Positions 1 to 5,320 of a stretch of DNA of 6,947 nt are shown piece by piece. The DNA is from Puniceicoccales bacterium. Lineage in GTDB: Bacteria > Verrucomicrobiota > Verrucomicrobiia > Opitutales > JAIRLM01. The position numbers and the translations under genes were made by a program. Within the stretch, counting starts at the first letter, position 1, and each line of letters opens with the position of its first letter. Below the pieces are notes generated by a model. It was not told where the DNA came from. It did no database searches and saw only the letters and a program-made list of their open reading frames with translations. The DNA is taken from contig JAIRMB010000044.1 of assembly GCA_031258995.1 (NCBI GenBank), forward strand, positions 1 to 6,947, given 5' to 3'.

Positions 1-1178
1 GCTGCATGGCCCAGCGGCTCGGCGAAAAACTCTTTCGGCTGGTTCCCGGGCTTGATTTTGTTCTAGGCACTGGGAACTTCCACCTGGTCGCGGAGGCCGT
101 GGACCGGGCGGCGAACGGCGAGGGCCCCCTGCTGCTGGTGACCGAGGGCGGGCCCTACCGCCCTCCGGGCCGGCGGCAAAAAATTTTTCGCCCTTCGGCC
201 TACGTCGCCATCACGACCGGCTGCCCCATGCGCTGCAGCTACTGCATCGTGCCTCAAGTGCGGGGTCCCTTCCGCAGCAGGCCAAGCGGGGATATTTTGG
301 CGGAAGTCGCGGCGCTGGCGAAAGAGGGCACAAAAGAAATTGTGCTGCTGGGCCAGATTGTGAATCGCTACGGTTTTCGGGAATTTCCGATGGCGAAGGG
401 AAAAAGTCCCTTCGTCCAACTGCTGGAGAAGATCCACGCAATCGACGGCATCGAGCGCATTCGTTTTCTTTCGCCGCATCCCTGCGGCTTTCGCGAGGAC
501 CTGCTGAACTGTTTCCAGCGTCTGCCTAAGCTCTGTAGCGGCATCCATTTGCCAATTCAGAGCGGATCGGACAGGATCCTACGGGCCATGGGACGCGGCT
601 ACGGCAGGGAGAGCGCTCTGGCAATCCTTCGGCGGCTGAGAGCGATGATATCGGACTGCGCTCTGTCTACGGACCTGATCGTGGGCTTTCCCGGCGAAAG
701 CGAAGAAGATTTTCAAAAAACGGAAGAACTCTTCGACGAGATCGACTTCGACATGGCTTACCTCTTCAAATTTAGCCCTCGGGCCGGCACGGTTGCCGCC
801 CAACTGCCAGGCCAGCTGCCGGAAGAGGTGGTCGTGGAGCGGCACCGGCGTCTGCTGGCCCGACTGGCCGTAACATCTTTCCGCCGCAATAAATTATTCA
901 TAGGCACGGTTCAATCCGTCCTCGCCGAGGGACCCTCGCGAAAAGATCGGTCGGTGCTGGTGGGCCACACGAGGCAGGGCAAAAAAATTTTCTTCCCAGC
1001 ACCGCTGGAAACTGTCGGGGCCATTGTGCCGGTCGCCGTCACTGGCGCCTCCGTGGCCGCCCTTACGGGAAAAATTGCCGAAAAGACAGGGGACCTGCCG
1101 GCGCATTTCGCTTGCGTCGGCGACGGAACGATTTTCCATCCGTCCGGAGAGCCCGAGTGGCGGAATGGTAGACGCTGA
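1..1178 (+). CDS. miaB: tRNA-2-methylthio-N6-isopentenyladenosine synthase MiaB, 5'-partial
   Basis: This is a radical-SAM methylthiotransferase that adds a methylthio group to i6A37 of tRNAs reading UNN codons. The first Met (base 6) is not the start: the preceding bases give GC before MAQRLG, the conserved GCMAQ motif carrying the third cysteine of the N-terminal auxiliary Fe-S cluster. About 80 residues therefore lie off the left edge, and the full protein would be about 470 residues, normal for MiaB. Counting from the Met at base 6, the radical-SAM CxxxCxxC is C73/C77/C80, followed by IVPQVRG and SRP; SPHP is near 156, HLPIQSGSDR at 181-190 and STDLIVGFPGE at 221-231. A C-terminal TRAM domain (about 295-358) carries the EGPSRKD signature. 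MiaB is favoured over RimO by SPHP, the SxxSTDxIVGFPGE context and EGPSRKD. The usual LGQNVN reads LGQIVN (115-120). The last eight codons and the TGA fall inside the downstream tRNA gene. Confidence 0.93.
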   Translation, partial: CMAQRLGEKLFRLVPGLDFVLGTGNFHLVAEAVDRAANGEGPLLLVTEGGPYRPPGRRQKIFRPSAYVAITTGCPMRCSYCIVPQVRGPFRSRPSGDILAEVAALAKEGTKEIVLLGQIVNRYGFREFPMAKGKSPFVQLLEKIHAIDGIERIRFLSPHPCGFREDLLNCFQRLPKLCSGIHLPIQSGSDRILRAMGRGYGRESALAILRRLRAMISDCALSTDLIVGFPGESEEDFQKTEELFDEIDFDMAYLFKFSPRAGTVAAQLPGQLPEEVVVERHRRLLARLAVTSFRRNKLFIGTVQSVLAEGPSRKDRSVLVGHTRQGKKIFFPAPLETVGAIVPVAVTGASVAALTGKIAEKTGDLPAHFACVGDGTIFHPSGEPEWRNGRR

Positions 1179-1232
1179 GGACTTAAAATCCTTTGGCCGT
1201 AGGCCGTAGGGGTTCGAGTCCCCTCCCGGGCA
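1151..1232 (+). tRNA. tRNA-Leu (anticodon UAA)
   Basis: This is a class II tRNA that folds well by eye. The acceptor arms are 1151-1157 and 1225-1231, with discriminator A at 1232. The D stem is GCG 1160-1162 with CGC 1173-1175, and the D loop contains GG. The anticodon stem is GAGGA 1177-1181 with TCCTT 1189-1193 around loop CTTAAAA, giving anticodon TAA at 1184-1186. The long variable arm forms GGCC/GGCC (1195-1198, 1202-1205). The T stem is AGGGG/CCCCT with loop TTCGAGT (1213-1219). The long variable arm plus UAA anticodon identifies leucine. The bases after the discriminator are CCG, so the 3' CCA is not encoded and must be added by the CCA enzyme. The acceptor has one A:C mismatch (A1156 with C1226). 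The first 28 bases overlap the end of miaB. As a UNN-reading tRNA it is a plausible substrate of that enzyme. Confidence 0.95.
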
Positions 1233-1379
1233 CCGCGCGGTCTTACGCGCTGTCGGCGAATTATGGTCATGTCCGTTGAAGATCTGAAAGATTTCAGCGG
1301 CACGCCCTCTCAACGCGGTGCCGACCGCCATTCCGGCCGGTTGGCCCGTTCATGGACCTGTGTCAGGGCGCTATTGGAC
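1233..1379. other. Gene-free spacer with a small hairpin
   Basis: This spacer lies between the tRNA and the transposase relic. Directly after the tRNA, GCGCG (1235-1239) and CGCGC (1246-1250) can pair around a six-base loop. No T-run follows, so it is not a canonical intrinsic terminator, though it could mark or assist 3' processing of the tRNA. The open frame beginning at 1263 (MVMSVEDLKDF...) has no recognisable family, no ribosome binding site and runs into the relic, so I do not call it a gene. Confidence 0.4.
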
Positions 1380-1800
1380 CTAATGCCAATTGTAACAGTT
1401 CGGCGCCGTGGTTGCCTGAACGATTCCCCATGTTCGAAATCGCGAAAAGCTATCACTAACGGGCCTTTTCAGCTTTCCCATGGCCAGTTTCACTAAATTC
1501 CTCCGCCGAAGGAGGTTCTTTTCTTCTTCCGCGTTCTACGGGCGCATGTTTCTGCGCGCATGCGCGATAAAGCGTAAATCGCTCTCTGTGAGTCGCTTTT
1601 TGACTTTACGGAACCAATAGCCCCAGTTACCGTCCCCCGAAACTTGCACGGCGAATTCTCTGCCTCTTTGGTGCCGTGCCGGTTGCCCTTTGTTACGCGG
1701 AAGGCCATCGGCTTTCCCTGCCCGTCAATTGCCAGGTGCAGTTTGAAGCCAAAAACACGATGGGTAGAGTTTTGCGACTGACATATTGGGTTTACTTTCG
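1380..1800 (-). pseudogene. Decayed IS982-like DDE transposase fragment
   Basis: Read on the minus strand, two frames together resemble the C-terminal half of an IS982-type (IS4/IS5-like DDE fold) transposase. In the first frame (about 1790 down to 1635) CQSQNSTHRVF runs straight into GFKLHLAIDGQGKP, AFRVTKGNRH and KFRG. This matches the family's CHN...HRVF...GFKLHL...TPGN order with a short internal deletion. In the second frame (about 1640 down to 1380) it continues as NWGYWFRKVKKRL, LRFIAHARRNMRP, a TAG at 1538-1536, then NLLRRRNLVKLAMGKLKR. This corresponds to the family's GDKGY, RRNMK and LLRKR..VE...LK blocks. The frameshift lies near 1625-1640. The N-terminal half is absent, and I see no terminal inverted repeats or target duplication. 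The relic fills most of the 650-base gap and ends close to the ABC exporter gene. The DDE family assignment is firm, the IS982 subgroup less so. Confidence 0.75.
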
Positions 1801-1880
1801 GCGGACAGGGAAGTAGCTCTGACGCCGTGAGAGAAGGCTGCGAGCGGCGTTGGCAGAACTGGCGCCATGCCTACGGCTGC

Positions 1881-3638
1881 ATGGGGAAGTATCTAAAGGA
1901 GCTGGCGCCCATGCGCTGGCTGATAGCCTTTGCCGTTCTGTTGGGAATCCTATCCGGCTTCACGGGCGGTTTCGGCGGACCGGTCCTAATGAAATACGTG
2001 GTTCGTCGCGCATTTTTTTCCGAAAATTCGTCCGTCCCTCGGCTAATTTATTACTGCTCTTTGCCTATTTTTCTCATCGGCTTCCGGTCACTGCTGGGAT
2101 TTCTTAACACCTATTGCGTTGCGGTACTGGGACAAAACATCCTTTGCTCCATTCGAGAAAAAATTTTTACTAAACTGCAGCGGCTGCCGATCGGATTCTT
2201 CCGGCAAACCCGCTTTGGACAGCTCATCTCCCGCGCCTTCAATGACACAAATGTGATCCAGTCCTGTTTTGTGAGCATCGCCCACGAGGTGATTCAGCGG
2301 CCGGCAACCCTCTTAAGTGCCGTGTGTGCAGTCATCTATCTCTGTTTGCGGCAGAGTGGCGGCTGGACCCTGCTCCTGCTCCTCATCCTGGTGGCAGCGA
2401 GCGGCATTCCCATCGCCTTCCTAGGACGGAAGGTCTGGGAGCGAAATTTACGAGCCCAGGAAAATATAGCTGAACTTACGTCCCAAATGGCTAGTAATTT
2501 ACAGTCAGTCCAGGAGGTGCGTGCTTTCTGCCAGGAGCGGCAGGAATCGCTCAAATTTCGCCGGGCCAACCGGGCCTACTCTCGTTCCTATTTGGCCGCC
2601 TGTCGGGCCTACTACCTCATTGTGCCTTGCGTGGAAATTTGGGCTTCCATCGGCATCAGTTTGGCCCTCTTCTATGCCTATTGCACCCGCATTCCAGGCG
2701 AAACCTTTTTGGCCATCGCGCTAGCCCTCTTTCTCGCCTACGACCATATTAAGCACGTCGGCCGACTCTACGGGAACTTGCAGTCCGCCGTGTCCGCCCT
2801 CTTTCGCATTGAATGCCTGCTGGAGGAGCGAGAAGCGGACGGCGTGGCCATGGCCGAACTGGTGGCCGATGAGCGGCTGCGGGGGGCAATTTCCTTCCAG
2901 GACGTGGGATTTTTCTATGAACCGGCCAAACCCATTTTTCAAAGATTTTCCCTGCAGCTAGAGCCCGGCCGAAGCTATGCGCTGGTGGGGCCCAACGGAG
3001 CCGGAAAAACCACCTTGGTCAATCTTATCCTTCGCTTTTATGACGTGCAAGAGGGATCCATCACGATGGACGGCCGTGACATCCGCTCGTTGCGGCTGGA
3101 ACAGCTGCGCTCCGCTATCGCCCTAGTTCCTCAGCAGCCCACCCTCCTCCACGACAGCATTGCGGCCAATATTCGTTGGGGCTGCCCCACAGCCAACCGA
3201 GAGCAGGTCCAGGAAGCCGCCCGCCGGGCCCGCGTGCTGGAGTTTGTCGAGCGACTGCCCCGTGGATTGGACACGGTCATCGGGGAGGACGGCGGCCGAC
3301 TTTCTGGCGGACAGCGGCAACGGATCGCCCTCGCCCGAGCATTTTTAAAGAATGCGCCCGTCCTAATCTTGGACGAAGCCACCAGCGCGCTGGACAGCAA
3401 AAGCGAACGGGAAATTCGCGACGTTCTGCCCGAACTTTTTCGCGGCCGCACGGTTCTGCTCATTTCTCACCGCTCCCATTGGCTTCCCCGCGTGGACGAG
3501 ATCATTGTCTTGGACGGCGGAATTGTTGTCCAAAGAGGCAGCCACGACGAGCTTCTGGCGCAGAACGGCCCCTATCGCAGCCTTCATGCCGCGCGTGGCG
3601 AAAGTTGGGGGCCCCCTCCCAAAAGTTGCCCTGATTAG
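1881..3638 (+). CDS. ABC exporter half-transporter, MsbA/lipid-exporter type
   Basis: This is a fused membrane-ATPase half-transporter of about 585 residues, normal for the MsbA/multidrug exporter family; it should act as a homodimer in the inner membrane. Numbered from ATG 1881, six hydrophobic segments lie near 13-32, 55-77, 139-155, 162-182, 244-268 and 272-287. In the ATPase domain, Walker A GPNGAGKT is at 370-377, the Q-loop PQQPTL at 417-422, the signature LSGGQRQR at 474-481, Walker B LILDEATS at 495-502 with catalytic Glu 499, the D-loop SALD, and the switch His 530 (ISHRS). All catalytic motifs are intact. The start is uncertain: the frame opens at GTG 1827, ATG 1881 keeps the usual short pre-membrane helix (MGKYLKELAPMRW), and ATG 1911 has the only good ribosome binding site. 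Substrate cannot be read from sequence; lipid A-core or another lipid is a family-level guess. The transposase relic directly upstream may have altered its promoter region. Confidence 0.9.
   Translation: MGKYLKELAPMRWLIAFAVLLGILSGFTGGFGGPVLMKYVVRRAFFSENSSVPRLIYYCSLPIFLIGFRSLLGFLNTYCVAVLGQNILCSIREKIFTKLQRLPIGFFRQTRFGQLISRAFNDTNVIQSCFVSIAHEVIQRPATLLSAVCAVIYLCLRQSGGWTLLLLLILVAASGIPIAFLGRKVWERNLRAQENIAELTSQMASNLQSVQEVRAFCQERQESLKFRRANRAYSRSYLAACRAYYLIVPCVEIWASIGISLALFYAYCTRIPGETFLAIALALFLAYDHIKHVGRLYGNLQSAVSALFRIECLLEEREADGVAMAELVADERLRGAISFQDVGFFYEPAKPIFQRFSLQLEPGRSYALVGPNGAGKTTLVNLILRFYDVQEGSITMDGRDIRSLRLEQLRSAIALVPQQPTLLHDSIAANIRWGCPTANREQVQEAARRARVLEFVERLPRGLDTVIGEDGGRLSGGQRQRIALARAFLKNAPVLILDEATSALDSKSEREIRDVLPELFRGRTVLLISHRSHWLPRVDEIIVLDGGIVVQRGSHDELLAQNGPYRSLHAARGESWGPPPKSCPD
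1896..1901 (+). promoter_or_regulatory. Candidate ribosome binding site for ATG 1911
   Basis: AAGGAG stands nine bases before ATG 1911, which is near-ideal spacing. No comparable site precedes GTG 1827 or ATG 1881. It argues that the exporter may start at 1911 (MRWLIAF...), which would still include the whole first membrane segment. The same bases also encode Lys-Glu of the longer form, so the match could be chance. Confidence 0.4.
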
Positions 3639-3818
3639 CGGAGATAATTGTAACGCAATGAATTAAGGCAATAGGCGTCGGCCGTCGATGGCGTTTAATT
3701 AGCGCTCCAGCGGATCTTCGCCTGTTCTCCGGAAAAGCCACTCGGCGGGACCGTTAAAACCATCGAGATCTACGACTCTAGCGGATAGATGGCAATTTCG
3801 CAGGTGAAAATCTAATGA

Positions 3819-4742
3819 ATGAAATGGCGAAATTACTTTTCCGCTTGCGGTTTTCCCATTTCTTCACGACAGTGGGGAACCGTGGGTCGCTTCGGAGGAA
3901 ACCTTTTCGCATTCGTAAGTTCGCTGTCCGTTCTGCTGTCCGCATCTGGCTGTAGGACCTTTTCGCGTAAGGCCGTCGCGGACGGCGACACTGCGCCGTC
4001 CTATTCTCGATCGACTCTCTTGGGCCGGGAGCCGTCCTATGCCTTTCCCGATGGCGTCCGTGCCAAGCCCCGCCGACTCGAAGAGCCCTCTCGCGAGTTT
4101 GAGGTTTATGTGGCCGTCCGCGGTGACAGCTATTGGAAGATCGCGCGAAAATTTAATGTGTCGCTCGACGAGCTGCTTCAGGCGAATGGGGCCACTAAAT
4201 CGAGTATGCTCATGGTGGGCCAGGGGGTGCAGATCCCCGTACGCCGCCGTGGCGGTGCCGGCGGCGAAGCCTATACCGTACGGCAGGGGGACTCTCTTTC
4301 GTCCATCGCCCGTGAACGGAATTGCACGGTGGCGGACCTGCGAATTTTAAATGATTTGTCCAGCGATCTGCTGGTGGCGGGCCAACTGCTCTTTGTGCCG
4401 ACCCCATCTTTTTCGGCAATCCCGTCCGTCCGTCCTCCGTCTGCGGCCGCTTTGCTCGGCGATGGAAAGACCTATATCGTTCGCCGGGGCGATACGCTTT
4501 CTCTGATTGCCGCCGCTTGCGGCATGGACGTGCGAGAAATTATGGAAATCAACGACATTTCCGATCCCAACCGCATCCGGGAGGGGCAGCGGCTGATTTT
4601 GCGCAAGCTGCCGTCCGACTCTAGCCCGCCGTCGGTGAGCCGCGCCCGGCCGGCGGCTCCCGCTGCCAAGCAGCAGCCGGAGGTAGACCTATTGAACCTG
4701 TTCGAGAACGACGATCTATTCGGCATGGCCGGCGCAAAGTAG
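3819..4742 (+). CDS. LysM-repeat lipoprotein, probable peptidoglycan-binding
   Basis: Numbered from ATG 3819 (307 residues), a hydrophobic stretch (29-41) runs into the lipobox-like ASGC with Cys45, so the protein is probably a lipid-anchored envelope protein. Three LysM domains follow at about 96-141 (YVAVRGDSYWKIARKFNVS), 151-194 (YTVRQGDSLSSIARERNCT) and 218-262 (YIVRRGDTLSLIAAACGMD). They are separated by Gly/Pro/Ser-rich linkers. LysM domains bind N-acetylglucosamine glycans, here most likely peptidoglycan. The C-terminus is a Pro/Ala linker then an acidic tail (VDLLNLFENDDLFGM), and no catalytic domain is present. From ATG 3819 the region before the membrane stretch is unusually long. 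GTG 3882 would give a classic lipoprotein signal peptide with the Cys at position 24. The gene converges with the CesT-like gene, with four bases between stops. It is possibly a cell-wall anchoring or division-associated protein given ftsW nearby, but this is inference. Confidence 0.85.
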   Translation: MKWRNYFSACGFPISSRQWGTVGRFGGNLFAFVSSLSVLLSASGCRTFSRKAVADGDTAPSYSRSTLLGREPSYAFPDGVRAKPRRLEEPSREFEVYVAVRGDSYWKIARKFNVSLDELLQANGATKSSMLMVGQGVQIPVRRRGGAGGEAYTVRQGDSLSSIARERNCTVADLRILNDLSSDLLVAGQLLFVPTPSFSAIPSVRPPSAAALLGDGKTYIVRRGDTLSLIAAACGMDVREIMEINDISDPNRIREGQRLILRKLPSDSSPPSVSRARPAAPAAKQQPEVDLLNLFENDDLFGMAGAK

Positions 4743-4746
4743 CCGT

Positions 4747-5256
4747 TCATATGCGGATGATCCGTATGTTTTCTTTGATTTTGTTCCGGTTTAATGCGTC
4801 GGCGGCGGAGAAGTGGGACTTGCTCCGGCGGAGTTCCTGATTGGTAGCAATTAGCAAATTCTCTACTTTTTCCCGCAACTTGCGGGCCGTGGCGACGAAA
4901 TTGCCGATCGTATTCACGAGCAATTGGGGCGTAAGAAATTCTAGCGGACAGTAAAGATGGACCAGCAGCGCATCCGTTTCGTTGTCAAGACTGAGTGCAG
5001 TTGTGTTGGTCTGTAGGCCAAACAGGTTAAGCTCCAAAAGAGCCCGCAGGAAGGCGGGATTGTCCCGCTCGGGACCCAGTTTGCGCAGCACGGCGTATAT
5101 GTAGAGAAGTTGGGATCTGGCCGGCAATTCGATGTGCAACTGTCGATTTTCCGCTTTGTCAAGAATCGTCAGCCGATTCATTTCTGCGTCGAGACGTACG
5201 GGGAGGCGCATGAGTCTGGCCGCCTCCTGCAACAGCTCTTTACCTCCCAAATGCAC
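4747..5256 (-). CDS. CesT-like (Tir chaperone family) type III secretion chaperone-like protein
   Basis: This small protein (169 residues from GTG 5256) has the order of elements of CesT/SycE-type class I chaperones. There is an N-terminal helix (KELLQEAARLMRLPV, 6-20) followed by short strands (RLTILD, QLHIELP). Next comes the family's core helix block (NPAFLRALLELNLFGLQTN, 66-84), strands ALSLDNETDALLVHLYCPL (87-105) and a long closing helix (TPQLLVNTIGNFVATARKLREKVENLL, about 109-135). A Ser/Asn/Arg-rich tail (140-169) goes beyond the usual 130-150 residues. Family members dimerise in the cytoplasm and hold effectors for type III secretion; no secretion or effector gene is visible here, so this role is inferred from fold resemblance only. 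Start is uncertain: GTG 5256 lacks a good ribosome binding site, while GGGAGG at 5248-5243 lies seven bases before CTG 5235 and ten before TTG 5232. It lies 64 bases downstream of ftsW and may share or have its own promoter. Confidence 0.7.
   Translation of the reverse strand: MHLGGKELLQEAARLMRLPVRLDAEMNRLTILDKAENRQLHIELPARSQLLYIYAVLRKLGPERDNPAFLRALLELNLFGLQTNTTALSLDNETDALLVHLYCPLEFLTPQLLVNTIGNFVATARKLREKVENLLIATNQELRRSKSHFSAADALNRNKIKENIRIIRI
4749..4776 (+). terminator. Probable intrinsic terminator of the LysM gene
   Basis: ATGCGGA (4751-4757) pairs with TCCGTAT (4761-4767) around a TGA triloop, with one G:T wobble, and TTTTCTTT follows at 4769-4776. This is the plan of a rho-independent terminator, seven bases past the LysM stop codon. 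It lies inside the last codons of the convergent CesT-like gene. The stem is only moderately GC-rich, so strength is uncertain. Confidence 0.5.
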
Positions 5257-5262
5257 ACTTTT

Positions 5263-5291
5263 ATTCTGCCCTCGCGCCGCAAAAGTTGCAA
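5263..5291 (-). promoter_or_regulatory. Weak sigma70-like promoter candidate for the CesT-like gene
   Basis: On the minus strand TTGCAA (5291-5286) and CAGAAT (5268-5263) are separated by 17 bases, each matching four of six consensus positions. Transcription would begin near 5257-5255, almost at GTG 5256. That implies either a leaderless message or a true start further in, after GGGAGG (5248-5243). Chance matches of this quality are common. Confidence 0.25.
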
Positions 5292-5320
5292 TAAAAATTT
5301 CAAAGCTCTGTAAACGGATT

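Noticed and set aside
1112..1150. Own promoter for tRNA-Leu inside miaB
   Set aside because: TTGCGT is present but no acceptable -10 hexamer lies at 16-18 bases; read-through from miaB is equally likely.
1235..1250. Hairpin just after the tRNA as an intrinsic terminator
   Set aside because: The five-base stem is not followed by a T-run.
894..1331. Minus-strand frames of 130-145 codons antisense to miaB and tRNA
   Set aside because: They run through the tRNA gene on the wrong strand and show the low-complexity Arg/Pro/Ser pattern of shadow frames.
1263..1496. 77-codon plus-strand frame (MVMSVEDLKDF...) between the tRNA and the transposase relic
   Set aside because: No ribosome binding site, no recognisable family, Arg/Cys/Pro-rich residue use, and its second half is antisense to the transposase relic.
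3639..3818. Promoter for the LysM gene in the 180-base gap
   Set aside because: TTGTAA near 3648 has no convincing -10 partner at proper spacing; nothing better was found.
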